A DNA stretch of 64,000 nucleotides. It comes from Halobaculum litoreum (GTDB lineage: Archaea > Halobacteriota > Halobacteria > Halobacteriales > Haloferacaceae). Shown piece by piece: positions 1 to 8,420 of the stretch. Positions within the stretch are counted from its first letter, which is position 1; every line of letters begins with the position of its first letter. The notes under the pieces were generated by a model that saw only the letters and a program-made list of their open reading frames with translations, searched no databases and was not told where the DNA came from. The stretch is from the NCBI RefSeq assembly GCF_030127125.1, contig NZ_CP126156.1, forward strand, positions 1,550,001 to 1,614,000, in the 5' to 3' direction. Both the position numbers and the translations under genes were made by a program.

Positions 1-1008
1 GGCCTCGACGCCCGTCTCCGGGCCAGCCTCCTCGACGGCGGGCGGGACGTCCTCGCGGACCTGCACGTCCCCGTCGGAGCCGAACTCGGCGCGCTCGACC
101 TCCTCGACCTCGACGTGGCCGCCGACCGCGTCCTTCAGCGTCGACTTGAACGCCGTCACGCGCTCGGTCGGGATCCACCCCTCGGCGACGAACGCGTTGC
201 GCGTCGTCGCGTACGACAGCGGCGCCTCGGCCTTCTGGACCGCGACGGCGAGCGTCTCCTCGGCCTGCAGCAGGAAGTCGGCGGCGTCGTCCGCGACCTC
301 CGTCAGTTCGGCCTCGACGCGTTCGAGTTCGGTCGCGGTGTTACTGCGCTCGGCCTCCAGCGAACTCACGTACTCCTGGGGCGAGACGCCGTCCTCGTCG
401 ATCTCGGGCACCGACAGCGCGGCGAACTCGGCGCTCACCAGCGCGTCGGCCAGCGCGTCCCCGTCGTCGTGCTCCGTCCGGGCGAACACCGCGAGGACGT
501 CGTCGCCGAAGATCTCGTACGACGTGACCGCGGGCGCGTCGACGACCGCGCGCTCGACGGCGTCGCGGTCGCCCTCGCCGACGGCGACCTGCAGGGAGTC
601 GTACCCCTGCAGGAGGTCGAGGTCGATGCCGAGCGCGGCGAACGGCTCGACCGCCTCGATGCGCTCCTCGGTCGACCGGAGCTGCGACTGGAGATCGTTG
701 CGACGGTCCTCGAGGTCGTTGACCTGCTCGCGGAGGTCCTCGAGTTCGGTCGCGAGCTCGTCGTCGTCGACGACGACGCTCGACCGACCCGGCGTGGCGT
801 CCCCGTCGTCGACGTCGAGGATCGACTTCAGCGACCGGACCGTGACGAGCTTCTCGGCCGCGTCCTCGGCGCCCTCCTGCGGGTTCCCCTGCACGAACCC
901 CTCCCAACCGCCGCCGTACTCGGTGACGTGGAGCAGGTTCAGGCCGTGGACCGCCTCGACGACCGGCTCCAGGTACGCCTTGGAGCCCGTCACCGAGACC
1001 TTGCTCAT
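1..1008 (-). CDS. atpI: A-type ATP synthase subunit I (partial, N-terminal part)
   Basis: This gene runs off the left edge of the window; only about 336 N-terminal residues are visible. The protein begins MSKVSVTGSK. It reads as the N-terminal cytoplasmic arm of the V/A-ATPase 116-kDa-type subunit (subunit I, stator/proton-channel half). Its usual features are present: a short beta-alpha start, a charged coiled coil at about residues 84-120 and a second helical arm at about 225-270. The membrane domain lies outside the window. The start ATG lies 4 bases after the atpH stop, so the two are surely co-transcribed. In this family the arm joins the peripheral stalk (E/H subunits) to the proton channel. 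Family assignment rests on the N-terminal sequence and on the atpH neighbour. Confidence 0.9.
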   Translation of the reverse strand, partial: MSKVSVTGSKAYLEPVVEAVHGLNLLHVTEYGGGWEGFVQGNPQEGAEDAAEKLVTVRSLKSILDVDDGDATPGRSSVVVDDDELATELEDLREQVNDLEDRRNDLQSQLRSTEERIEAVEPFAALGIDLDLLQGYDSLQVAVGEGDRDAVERAVVDAPAVTSYEIFGDDVLAVFARTEHDDGDALADALVSAEFAALSVPEIDEDGVSPQEYVSSLEAERSNTATELERVEAELTEVADDAADFLLQAEETLAVAVQKAEAPLSYATTRNAFVAEGWIPTERVTAFKSTLKDAVGGHVEVEEVERAEFGSDGDVQVREDVPPAVEEAGPETGVEA

Positions 1009-1012
1009 CCGC

Positions 1013-1345
1013 TCAGGCCTGAGCATGTACCGCCTCCTCGAACCGTTCCACCGCGAACTCGACGACCTCGTCGACCCGGTCGCTCGCCTCGTCGACGAGT
1101 TCGGTCCGCTCGCGGCGGCCCTCCGCGATGATCTCCTCGCGCTTCTCCTCGATCTGTTCGCGTGCCTCCTCGAGGCGGTCGGCCTCGAGGCGCTCGGCCT
1201 CCGCCTCGGCGTCGGCGACGATCTCGTCGGCCTCCGAGCGGGCCTCCGAGATCCGCGCCTCGCGGGCGGCCTCCGCCTCGGCGATCGTCTCCTCGGCGTC
1301 GGCTTCGGCCTCCTTCACGCGTTCGAGAACTTCGGGTCTCGGCAT
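1013..1345 (-). CDS. atpH: A-type ATP synthase subunit H
   Basis: A 110-residue, almost entirely helical and highly charged protein starting MPRPEVLERV, rich in Glu/Ala/Arg heptads with no proline after the first residues. This is the typical long coiled coil of the archaeal A-ATPase peripheral stalk subunit H, which pairs with subunit E and holds the catalytic head to subunit I. It is the first gene of the operon: atpI follows after 4 bases and the other atp genes should lie to the left of the window. A TATA-like element sits about 35 bases upstream. Length matches the family (about 100-110 residues). Confidence 0.92.
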   Translation of the reverse strand: MPRPEVLERVKEAEADAEETIAEAEAAREARISEARSEADEIVADAEAEAERLEADRLEEAREQIEEKREEIIAEGRRERTELVDEASDRVDEVVEFAVERFEEAVHAQA

Positions 1346-1376
1346 GGATATTCGTCGTCTGTGACTTGTGCCACGT

Positions 1377-1386
1377 CGATATAAGG
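1377..1386 (-). promoter_or_regulatory. TATA box of the atpH-atpI operon
   Basis: On the minus strand this reads CCTTATATCG, one of the best archaeal TATA boxes in the window. Transcription would begin near 1352-1356, giving a leader of only about 10 bases before the atpH ATG at 1345. Position and sequence support the call; no transcript data are available. Confidence 0.6.
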
Positions 1387-1521
1387 TGTTTGCGGAAAGC
1401 GTCGGCGAGCGACCCGAGCCGAGTGGTGCACTGCGACGGTGTTCGCAGCGTCGAGCGAATCCGTCCCCGCCGGCTGCCGGCGGCGTCGCCCGGCGGAGCG
1501 GGACGACCGGGGGCGCCCGCC

Positions 1522-2940
1522 TCAGCGCGTCCGGACGTCCTCGGCCGCCCGCCGGACGCCCCGACGGATCGACTCGCGGGCCGACACCGCCTCCGCGACC
1601 GCCCACCCGAGCAGGACGAGCAGCCCGCCGACCGCCCCGGCGAACGCCCACGACCCCATCCAGACCGGACGGACCCACGGCGTCACGCCGGCCCACGTGT
1701 CCGCGAACTCGGTGGCCGGCCCGCGCAGCGGCGTGCCGGCGAAGGTGTTCTGCACCGCGGCGGCGAACGTCAGCGTGTCGCCGGTCCCCTCGATGAGTCC
1801 GGCCGACCCGTACAGCCGGTAGCTCCCGGTCACGCCCTGGTCGGCCATCGTCGGCCCGTTCGAGCCGTCCCCGGTGCCGATCCGTTCGGCGTCGTACGGT
1901 CCCCACGTGGCGTAGTACTCCCAGACGATCTCCCCGCGTGGCGTCACCTCGATCACGCGGTGGTTGAGGGAGTCGGTGATCAGCGTGTTCCCGTTGGGGA
2001 GTCGGTCGGCGTCGCGGGGCCACGCGAGTTGGCCGGTACCCACCTCCCAGGTCTTCGTCCACTCGCCGTCCGTGCGCTCGTACTCGACGACGCGGTCGTT
2101 CTCGGAGTCGGCGACGAGCACCGTCGGGTTCCCCTCCTCGCTGACGAGCCAGTCGGGGTTGTGCTGTTCGTCCAGGACGTCGTGGTTCCCGTCGCTGCCG
2201 AGCCGGTAGTCGATCTCCTTCGTGGACCGGTTGATCACGATCGCCTGGTCGAAGTTGCGCGGGGAGACGAGGTACTGCCCCTCGGCGATCCGGTCGACGT
2301 CGTTGACGTGGGTCCAGTCCTCGTTGAACCCGCCGTCGGTGTCGTTCGGGTAGTGGTTCCGGAACACCCACTCCCACACGACCGCGTCGGTCGTGCGGTT
2401 GTACACGAGGATCCGGTCGTTCGAGACCCCCTCGGCCTCGTCCCACTGGCGCATGTTCGCGATCACGAGGTTCCCGTTGGGGAGCATGTCCACGTCGTGA
2501 GTGTCGTGGAGGTCAAGGAACTCCGTCCAGACGGGCTCGCGGGTCTCGGGGTCCAACTCGGCGACGGTCGTGCCGTCGGCGTTGGTGCCGACCACGAGGA
2601 GGTTCCCGTTCGGGAGCGGGTCGACGTCGTAGAACCACCGCGCGTCCTGGTTCGAGCCGTCGTACACCCACTCGGTGGAGCCGTTCGGCGCGGCGCTCAC
2701 GAGCCGGGCGGGCTTCTTCTCGGCGCCCTGCCCCTGGAAGTGGAACCCCTGGATCGCGACGACGGTGGAGCCATCGGGCTCCGAGGCGATGGTGCCCTTC
2801 TCGAGGCCGACGGTGCCGGGCGTGCCCGAGTCGCCCGGCGCGATCGCCTGCGTGGCCGCGGGGGCGAACAGCCCCAGCACGACGACCGCGACGAGGGCGC
2901 GTGCCGCGGTCCGTCGGGAGACGGGGAGGGAGTCAGCCAT
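1522..2940 (-). CDS. Exported, membrane-anchored arylsulfotransferase (ASST)-like protein
   Basis: The 472-residue protein has an N-terminal hydrophobic signal (about residues 14-32). A large beta-propeller-like domain follows, with repeated strands of the type LPNGNLLVV, LPNGNLVIA and LPNGNTLIT. A C-terminal membrane helix lies at about 425-450 with a positively charged tail. The LPNGN-type repeats and the HDTHDVD and HVNDVDRI segments match the arylsulfotransferase (PF05935/PF14269) propeller fold. This predicts a cell-surface enzyme or propeller tethered by its C-terminus. Sulfotransferase activity is only inferred from the family; a purely structural or binding propeller is possible. It is a single-gene unit between atpH and the permease gene, and neither neighbour suggests a substrate. 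Confidence 0.72.
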   Translation of the reverse strand: MADSLPVSRRTAARALVAVVVLGLFAPAATQAIAPGDSGTPGTVGLEKGTIASEPDGSTVVAIQGFHFQGQGAEKKPARLVSAAPNGSTEWVYDGSNQDARWFYDVDPLPNGNLLVVGTNADGTTVAELDPETREPVWTEFLDLHDTHDVDMLPNGNLVIANMRQWDEAEGVSNDRILVYNRTTDAVVWEWVFRNHYPNDTDGGFNEDWTHVNDVDRIAEGQYLVSPRNFDQAIVINRSTKEIDYRLGSDGNHDVLDEQHNPDWLVSEEGNPTVLVADSENDRVVEYERTDGEWTKTWEVGTGQLAWPRDADRLPNGNTLITDSLNHRVIEVTPRGEIVWEYYATWGPYDAERIGTGDGSNGPTMADQGVTGSYRLYGSAGLIEGTGDTLTFAAAVQNTFAGTPLRGPATEFADTWAGVTPWVRPVWMGSWAFAGAVGGLLVLLGWAVAEAVSARESIRRGVRRAAEDVRTR

Positions 2941-3050
2941 ACCCCGAACGGCGGGGTGCGGGGTGGAAACTCTTGTGCTCCGCTACCGGGGAGCGGGAAG
3001 TCGCCGTCCGACGGAGGAGCGGGAGGCGGGGACGGTGTCGTTCGGTCCGG

Positions 3051-4472
3051 TCAGACCGCGCCGGTCAACACGCCGCCCGTCCGGACGACGAAGTAGAGGA
3101 CGAACGCGCCGGCCAGCGCCCAGTGGCCCGGGCGGATCTCTCCGCGGCGCCCGGCCGCCAGCTTCACCAGCGGGTACGAGACGATGCCCGCGGCGATGCC
3201 GTACGCGATGGAGTAGGTGAACGGCATGATCAGGATCGTCATCCCGGCGGGGATGGCGACCGTGATGTCGTCCCACGCGACCTCGACGACGTTGCGCAGC
3301 ATCACGATCCCGATGACGACCAGCGCGATGTGGCTGGCGTACAGCGGGACGGCCGCGGCGATGGGGACGAACGCGAGCGACACGAGGAACAGCAGCGCGA
3401 CCACGAGCGCGGTCATGCCGGAGCGACCGCCCTCCTCGACGCCGGCGGCGGACTCGATGTACGTCGTCACCGTCGACGTGCCGAGCATCCCGCCGACGGT
3501 GGTGCCGACCGCGTCGGCCATCAGCGGCTTCTCGATCTCGGGTAGGTCGCCGTCCTCGTCGAGGAAGCCCGCGACCTGCCCGACGCCGACGAGCGTGCCC
3601 GCGGTGTCGAAGAAGTCGACGAAGAAGAACGTGAACACGATCAGCGAGAACGCCAGCGCGTCGACGTCCTGCAGGCCCGTCACGAACGCGCCCGCGAGCG
3701 GCGAGATGTCGTAGGTCGCCTGCGCGCCGAGTTGGCCGGTGAGCGCGGCCGGAGAGCCGAGCCCGACCTGTGCGGCGACGTAGCCGATCACGGTCGTGAA
3801 CAGGATGCCGAGCACGATCGAGCCCCGGATCCCGCGGGCGTACAGCGCGAACGTGAGGAACAGCCCGACCACCGAGACGATGGCGACGGGGTCGGACGCG
3901 ACCGCGCCGAGGGTGACCAGCGTCGCCGGGTCGTCGACGACGATCCCCATCGCCTCCAGCCCGATGATCGTGAGGAACAGCCCGATACCGGTCCCGACCG
4001 CGAGCTTCACCGGCGTCGGGAAGGCGTTGATCACGTACTTGCGCGCGCCCACCGCCGTGAGGAGGATGAAGAGGAGCCCCTCGACGACGACGGCCGCCAG
4101 CGCCGTCTCCCACGGCACGCCGAGCGCGCCGACGACCGTGAACGCGAAGAACGCGTTCAGGCCGAGGCCGGGCGCCTGCCCGAACGGCCGTTTGGCGTAC
4201 AGCGCCATGATCAGCGTCGCCACGGCCGCCGCGATGAGCGTCACCACGGCGACCATCTGCACGGTCTGTGCGTAGGAGACGCCCTCGACGATGATCCCCG
4301 GCTTCACGCCGACGGGCGACCCCTCGGTGCCGCCGACGAGGATGCTCGGGTTCACGAACACGATGTAGCTCATCGTGAGGAACGTGGACAGCCCCGCGAC
4401 CACTTCGGTCCGGAGATCCGTCCCGAGTTCCTCGAACTCGAAGTACTCCGCCAACTGTTGTTGCAGCCCCAT
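3051..4472 (-). CDS. NCS2-family nucleobase permease (AzgA/PbuG-like)
   Basis: A 473-residue polytopic membrane protein with 12 or more hydrophobic segments. It shows the NCS2/AzgA signatures: FLTMSYIVFVNPSIL near residue 40, PGLGLNAFFAF near 100 and a DTAGTLVG segment near 280. This subfamily carries hypoxanthine, guanine or adenine by proton symport. I chose the ATG at 4472 (MGLQQQL) over one at 4490. A TATA-like TTCTTAAG at about 4498-4505 would place the transcript start right at 4472-4476, a leaderless start. A half-palindromic motif in this promoter also occurs before the neighbouring regulator gene gfcR, which suggests shared control. The purine/pyrimidine neighbours gfcR and pyrE fit a nucleobase salvage role. 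Confidence 0.88.
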   Translation of the reverse strand: MGLQQQLAEYFEFEELGTDLRTEVVAGLSTFLTMSYIVFVNPSILVGGTEGSPVGVKPGIIVEGVSYAQTVQMVAVVTLIAAAVATLIMALYAKRPFGQAPGLGLNAFFAFTVVGALGVPWETALAAVVVEGLLFILLTAVGARKYVINAFPTPVKLAVGTGIGLFLTIIGLEAMGIVVDDPATLVTLGAVASDPVAIVSVVGLFLTFALYARGIRGSIVLGILFTTVIGYVAAQVGLGSPAALTGQLGAQATYDISPLAGAFVTGLQDVDALAFSLIVFTFFFVDFFDTAGTLVGVGQVAGFLDEDGDLPEIEKPLMADAVGTTVGGMLGTSTVTTYIESAAGVEEGGRSGMTALVVALLFLVSLAFVPIAAAVPLYASHIALVVIGIVMLRNVVEVAWDDITVAIPAGMTILIMPFTYSIAYGIAAGIVSYPLVKLAAGRRGEIRPGHWALAGAFVLYFVVRTGGVLTGAV

Positions 4473-4484
4473 AGCGGCACACTT

Positions 4485-4507
4485 GTGCATACTTCACTTA
4501 AGAATTC
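4485..4507 (-). promoter_or_regulatory. Permease promoter with candidate GfcR operator
   Basis: On the minus strand AATTCTTAAG (4507-4498) is a plausible TATA box 26 bases before the leaderless ATG at 4472. Immediately downstream, covering the expected transcript start, is the inverted-repeat-like GTGCATACTTCAC (plus-strand 4485-4497). Its GTG...CAC ends and the CATACTT core recur in the gfcR promoter. Binding by GfcR is an inference. Confidence 0.45.
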
Positions 4508-4688
4508 GGCTTTTTGCCGACGAGATATTCACGAACTTGGGTATTTGTCGGCTCGAACGCGTCAGGAGAACGATCCGTCCCGAAATCCCTCGGTCGTGCT
4601 CGCGTGCAACGAAGTCGCGGGCGGCCGCCGCGCGTCGCAGGGGCGGCACGTGTCCCCTCGCGGATCGGGGTCCCGCTCGCGGCTCGGG

Positions 4689-5402
4689 TTACTCGAACTC
4701 GGTCAACGCCCCGACCGGCGCGTCCGTGATCTCCGCCGCGCGGTCGGTGCCCTCGGTGCCGACCGCGATGAGCGCGAACACGCCGGCCACGTTCGCGTCC
4801 GCCTGGAGGGCGATGTCGAGGAGGAGTTCCTGCGTCTCGCCCGAGCGGATCAGGTCGTCGACGACGAGCACCGACTCGCCGGCGTCGATGGCGCCCGCGG
4901 GGAGGTAGTACGTCAACTCGATCCCGCTGGCGAGGCGCTGGCGCGACTCGATGAACTCCTCGACGGCGGTCTCCTTCGACTTCTTCGCGTAGGCGACGCG
5001 GGCGTCGAAGTGGCTCGCCATCGCCGCCCCCAGCGTGATCCCGTCGGTCGCGGCCGTCAACACCACGTCCGGCGTGTCGAAGGCGAACGACTCGGCGGCG
5101 ACGGGCGCGACCAGATCGAGGAACGGCTGGTCGAACACGACGCCGGAGTTGTCGACGTACCCCTCCTCGTCGAACCCGATGCGCGCCTCCAACTCCGCCG
5201 CGAGCGTCTCGCGGCCGATGCCGCCGACGACCTCCTGGGCGCGCTCGGCGCCCGGGAGGACGTGGCCGTTGACGTAGCGGTTCAGGTCGCCCGCCGGCAG
5301 GCCGGTCACCTCGGCGAGTTCGTCGTACGTGCGCGTCTCCTTCAGCGTCCGCAACACGGCGACCGCCTGCAACTGCAGGGCGGCCTTCTCGGCCCTGTTC
5401 AT
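4689..5402 (-). CDS. gfcR: HTH/PRPP-binding transcription regulator GfcR
   Basis: A 237-residue protein with an N-terminal helix-turn-helix region (residues about 5-45, including TYDELAEVTGLPAGDLNRYV). A C-terminal type I phosphoribosyltransferase domain follows, with the PRPP-loop motif VLVVDDLIRSGET near residue 180. This fusion is the GfcR/orotate phosphoribosyltransferase-like regulator family. In Haloferax volcanii GfcR was reported to activate sugar-catabolism genes. The ATG at 5402 fits a leaderless start, since a TATA-like TTCATACTTG lies about 25 bases upstream on the minus strand. Two GTG-N9/10-CAC motifs lie in its upstream region, suggesting autoregulation. The neighbours (NCS2 permease and pyrE) tie it to nucleobase or PRPP metabolism. 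Confidence 0.88.
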   Translation of the reverse strand: MNRAEKAALQLQAVAVLRTLKETRTYDELAEVTGLPAGDLNRYVNGHVLPGAERAQEVVGGIGRETLAAELEARIGFDEEGYVDNSGVVFDQPFLDLVAPVAAESFAFDTPDVVLTAATDGITLGAAMASHFDARVAYAKKSKETAVEEFIESRQRLASGIELTYYLPAGAIDAGESVLVVDDLIRSGETQELLLDIALQADANVAGVFALIAVGTEGTDRAAEITDAPVGALTEFE

Positions 5403-5418
5403 GCACCTATGCTCGTTC

Positions 5419-5434
5419 GTGCAAGTATGAACAC
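5419..5434 (-). promoter_or_regulatory. gfcR promoter with overlapping operator-like repeat
   Basis: The plus strand reads GTGCAAGTATGAACAC, with GTG and CAC at its ends. Read on the minus strand it contains TTCATACTTG, which lies where the gfcR TATA box should be. It shares the CATACTT core with the permease promoter, so a regulator bound here would compete with TBP. Confidence 0.45.
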
Positions 5435-5468
5435 TTCGGAACGGAGAGCGCGCCCGAACCGCATCCTT

Positions 5469-5483
5469 GTGCAAGCGTGACAC
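5469..5483. promoter_or_regulatory. Second GTG-N9-CAC motif upstream of gfcR
   Basis: The plus strand reads GTGCAAGCGTGACAC and shares GTGCAAG and the terminal CAC with the motif 50 bases away at the gfcR promoter. It lies between the pyrE stop and the gfcR start. A second operator for the same regulator is the simplest reading, but this rests on pattern alone. Confidence 0.35.
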
Positions 5484-5520
5484 GCGGAGCGAGCCGGCGC
5501 CGAGCACCCGAGCGGGGCCG

Positions 5521-6063
5521 TCAGCGGTCCGCGAGCAGGCGCGAGGCCGTCAGCAGCGACTCCAACTCGACGTCGTGCTCGGCGAGCAACTCCCGGGCGC
5601 CCTCCTCGCGGTCGACGACGACGAGCACGCGGTTCACCGTCGCGCCGGCGTCGCGGAGCGCCTCGACCGCGTCGAGCGCGGACTGCCCGGTCGTGGCGAT
5701 GTCCTCCAACACGACGACCTCCTCGCCCTCGCGCAGCTCGCCCTCGATGCGGTTGCCGGTGCCGTACTCCTTGGCGGCCTTGCGGACGATGACGTACGGG
5801 GAGCCGGTCTCGACGCTCGTGGCGGCGACGAGCGGGACGGCGCCGAGCGCGACGCCCGCGAGCTTCGCGTCGCCCACGCGCTCGGCGTAGGCGTCGGCGA
5901 TGAGGCGGAGACACGTCGGGTCCGTCTCGAAGCGGTACTTGTCCACGTAGTAGTCGCTCGTCCCGCCGTGGGAGAGCTCGAACTCCCCGAACAGCACGGC
6001 GTCCGCGTCGCGCAAGGCGGCGATCAGTTCGGCGTCCGCGTCCTCGCCGTCGGTGTCGCTCAT
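5521..6063 (-). CDS. pyrE: Orotate phosphoribosyltransferase
   Basis: A 180-residue type I phosphoribosyltransferase. It joins orotate to PRPP to give OMP in de novo pyrimidine synthesis. Visible motifs are the family N-terminal region around [10 protein letters not shown] (residues about 36-46), the [10 protein letters not shown] loop (about 93-103) and the PRPP-binding [13 protein letters not shown] (about 116-128). Length is normal for archaeal PyrE2. It stands directly upstream of gfcR in the same direction with a 118-base gap. That gap carries the gfcR promoter, so the two are probably separate units. The start at 6063 ([12 protein letters not shown]) gives the expected short acidic lead. 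Confidence 0.95.
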   Translation of the reverse strand: MSDTDGEDADAELIAALRDADAVLFGEFELSHGGTSDYYVDKYRFETDPTCLRLIADAYAERVGDAKLAGVALGAVPLVAATSVETGSPYVIVRKAAKEYGTGNRIEGELREGEEVVVLEDIATTGQSALDAVEALRDAGATVNRVLVVVDREEGARELLAEHDVELESLLTASRLLADR

Positions 6064-6132
6064 ACGAGTGGGAGGCGCGGCCCGCCGCGAAAGGCTATCG
6101 GTCCGCCGCGGGGAGGTCGGCCGGCCGCCCGG

Positions 6133-6645
6133 TCAGTTCGCGGCCTCGCAGCGCTCCACGACGCTGGCGGGCACCGGCGCGTCGACCTCGTAGGCGTCGA
6201 TGGTGTGGTCGGCGGCGCGGCCCTCGAAGACGACGCGGTACGTCGCGCCCTGCGTCGGGCACGCGAGGGCGCTCCGACCGGTGATGCGCGCCTCGCCGAC
6301 GTCGGTTCGGAGGTCGGTCCACGGCACCTTCGTGCCCGCCTCGTCGACGACGACGACGCGGTCCTCCGAGGGGACGACCCCGCCGGGGTGTTGGATCACG
6401 ATCGCGGTGTCGTTCCCGGTCGCGTCGACGCCGAACGCGAACGCCTCCGGCCGGTCGATCGGCTCGCCGCCGAGCCCCGTCGCCACGACGCCGCCGATGC
6501 CGGCGACGCTCGCGGCCGCGAACAGGAGGAACGCCATGGCGATAGTCGGGAACATGACACGGATATGCTCCCGGACCGTCAGCCGCTCCTCCTCGTCCTC
6601 CTCGGCGAAAGGATCGTCCGGCTTGGCGGCGTCCGGTTCGCTCAC
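6133..6645 (-). CDS. Pilin-like/type IV pilin N-terminal domain membrane protein
   Basis: A GTG start at 6645 gives a 170-residue protein. It has a short acidic cytoplasmic head (about residues 1-28), one membrane helix (about 33-58, with VMFPTIAMAFLLFAAA) and an exposed beta-rich tail of about 110 residues. The tail resembles the C-terminal half of haloarchaeal DUF1628-type pilins (the AIVIQHPGGVVPSEDRVVV segment). There is no clear class III signal-peptide cleavage site just before the helix. It could therefore be a simple anchored protein rather than an assembled pilin. It is encoded between pyrE and carS and shows no functional link to them. Confidence 0.55.
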   Translation of the reverse strand: MSEPDAAKPDDPFAEEDEEERLTVREHIRVMFPTIAMAFLLFAAASVAGIGGVVATGLGGEPIDRPEAFAFGVDATGNDTAIVIQHPGGVVPSEDRVVVVDEAGTKVPWTDLRTDVGEARITGRSALACPTQGATYRVVFEGRAADHTIDAYEVDAPVPASVVERCEAAN

Positions 6646-6747
6646 ACCGCATCGAGCGCGGCAGGGGGACAAAACCGCGTCGGGCCGATTCTCAGGAGTG
6701 ATTCGGGACCACGGGGCGAGGAGCGCGACGGGCGAAACGAGCGCCGC

Positions 6748-7305
6748 TCACCACGGCTCGTTCTTCGCGCCGATCAGGTATGCGATCACGTTCGTGACGA
6801 CGTGGAGCACGGGCGTGGCGACGAGGACGACGAGGAGGCGTTCGGGGGTGAACGTCGCGAGCGTCCAGTCGGGCGCCAGCGCCAGCGAGACGGCGAGCGC
6901 GCCGACCACGAAGTCCAGCTGGTCGAGCCCGGGGAAGGAGGCGCCCCGCTCGCGCCCCGTTCGACGCTTGAGGAACGACGCGCCGATGTCGCCCAGCATC
7001 GCGCCCAGCGCGAGTCCCAGGGCCGCCAGCGGCGGGAACGTCGGGAGCACGCCGGCCGCGAGCCCGAGGGTGTCGGCCACCACGGGCGTCGCCGCGTTCA
7101 GCGCGAACGCGAGCGCGACGCCGGCGACGGTGCCGACGGCGGTGCCGCGCCACGTCTTCCCGTCGCCGAGGACCCGTCGCCCGCCCCACGTGCGGCCGCC
7201 GTCGATGGGCGCGCCGCCGCCCGCGAGCACCGCGGCGTTGTTCGGGACGTACGCCGGCAGCATCGCCCACAGCGCGCCCGCGACGACCCCCACGAGTCCT
7301 GCCAT
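6748..7305 (-). CDS. carS: CDP-2,3-bis-(O-geranylgeranyl)-sn-glycerol synthase
   Basis: A 185-residue membrane protein with about five hydrophobic segments. CarS activates the archaeal lipid precursor DGGGP with CTP to CDP-archaeol, the branch point to all polar ether lipids. The family signature is clear: [12 protein letters not shown] near residue 16, the [14 protein letters not shown] cytidylyl-binding loop at about 42-55, and [15 protein letters not shown] at about 100-115. Length matches the archaeal family (about 170-190 residues). Together with egsA at 53 kb and the prenyl synthase at 21 kb, the window holds three enzymes of ether-lipid assembly, though not as an operon. Confidence 0.94.
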   Translation of the reverse strand: MAGLVGVVAGALWAMLPAYVPNNAAVLAGGGAPIDGGRTWGGRRVLGDGKTWRGTAVGTVAGVALAFALNAATPVVADTLGLAAGVLPTFPPLAALGLALGAMLGDIGASFLKRRTGRERGASFPGLDQLDFVVGALAVSLALAPDWTLATFTPERLLVVLVATPVLHVVTNVIAYLIGAKNEPW

Positions 7306-7481
7306 CGCCGTGACCGTGTTCGCGGCGGCGTGTTAAACGCGGGGATTCGCCGTCGAGGGGCGTCGGCACGTCGCCCGGACGGTCGCGCGTTGTCGCGCCG
7401 GACCCGCCGCCGGACGTCGGCGTCCCGCCGCCGCGATCCGGTAACACTCAAGAGCGCCGCCCGGCAAGCGGTGCCAGCGAC

Positions 7482-8321
7482 ATGATCCCACCCATCGCGA
7501 GCCGGTTCGTCGCGGGGGAGACGCCGGCCGCGGCGTTCGACCACGTCCGCCGGGCGAACGAGGACGGCGTGAACGTGATCCTCAACCTCCTCGGCGAACA
7601 CTACCACGAGCGGGCGCCGGCCGACGGCGACGCCGACACCTACGTCGAGATACTGCGCGACATCGGCGCCACCGACCTCGACGCCTGCGTCTCCGTCAAG
7701 CCCTCCCAACTCGGCATCGACGTCGGCGACGACGTGTTCCGCGAGAACCTCCGGCGGGTCGTCGAGGCTGGCGACGAACACGGCGTGTTCGTCTGGTGCG
7801 ACATGGAGGACCACGAGACGACCGACGTGACGCTCGACACGTTCGAGGACCTCGCCCGGGAGTTCGAGGGCGGGGTCGGGCTGTGCGTGCAGGCGAACCT
7901 CCGGCGCACGCGCGAGGACCTCGACCGCCTCGTCGACGTGCCCGGGAAGATCCGGCTGGTGAAGGGCGCGTACGACGAGCCCGAGTCGATCGCCTACACG
8001 GACAAGGCGGACGTGAACGAGGCGTACCGCGAGGATCTCGAGTTCCTGTTCAAGGAGCGCGACGCCGGCATCGCCGTCGGGAGCCACGACCCGAAGATGA
8101 TCTCGCTGGCCGCGGAGCTGTCGGCGGAGTACGACGCCGACTACGAGGTGCAGATGCTCATGGGCGTGCGCGAGGACGAACAGCGCCGGCTCGCGGCCGA
8201 GGGGGTCGAGGTGTGGCAGTACGCGCCGTACGGCGGCAAGTGGGTCTCGTACTTCTACCGGCGGGTGCGCGAGCGCAAGGAGAACCTGCTGTTCGCGCTG
8301 CGCGCGGTCGCCGGGGTCTGA
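7482..8321 (+). CDS. Proline dehydrogenase
   Basis: A 279-residue TIM-barrel flavoenzyme of the PRODH family. It oxidises proline to pyrroline-5-carboxylate with transfer of electrons to the quinone pool or another acceptor. Motifs seen: VSVKPSQLG near residue 68 (strand with the substrate/FAD lysine), RLVKGAYDEPE near 158, GSHDPKMI near 193 and the C-terminal YFYRRVRERKEN, the family's R-R-x-x-E substrate-carboxylate clamp. The length matches short monofunctional bacterial and archaeal enzymes; no P5C dehydrogenase gene is adjacent. It is divergent from carS. The start at 7482 (MIPPIASRF) is the first ATG of the frame. Confidence 0.9.
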   Translation: MIPPIASRFVAGETPAAAFDHVRRANEDGVNVILNLLGEHYHERAPADGDADTYVEILRDIGATDLDACVSVKPSQLGIDVGDDVFRENLRRVVEAGDEHGVFVWCDMEDHETTDVTLDTFEDLAREFEGGVGLCVQANLRRTREDLDRLVDVPGKIRLVKGAYDEPESIAYTDKADVNEAYREDLEFLFKERDAGIAVGSHDPKMISLAAELSAEYDADYEVQMLMGVREDEQRRLAAEGVEVWQYAPYGGKWVSYFYRRVRERKENLLFALRAVAGV

Positions 8322-8420
8322 CGGGTCGCGGGTGGGCTCGCGCCCGGCGTCGGCCGCCGCCGACTGCTCGGTGTAGAAGGGCTGATATGCCTCCGCCACG
8401 CACGGAGTCGTGAGCACCGA

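Noticed and set aside
115-1131. Plus-strand frames of over 300 codons opposite atpI and atpH
   Set aside because: Arg-rich, non-acidic sequence unlike haloarchaeal proteins, no family motif; they are antisense shadows of the ATPase genes.
4508-4520. Stem-loop-like CGGC-TTTTT-GCCG before the permease gene, considered as a terminator
   Set aside because: On the minus strand the run is A, not T, and it lies in the upstream promoter region rather than after a gene; archaeal terminators do not need hairpins.
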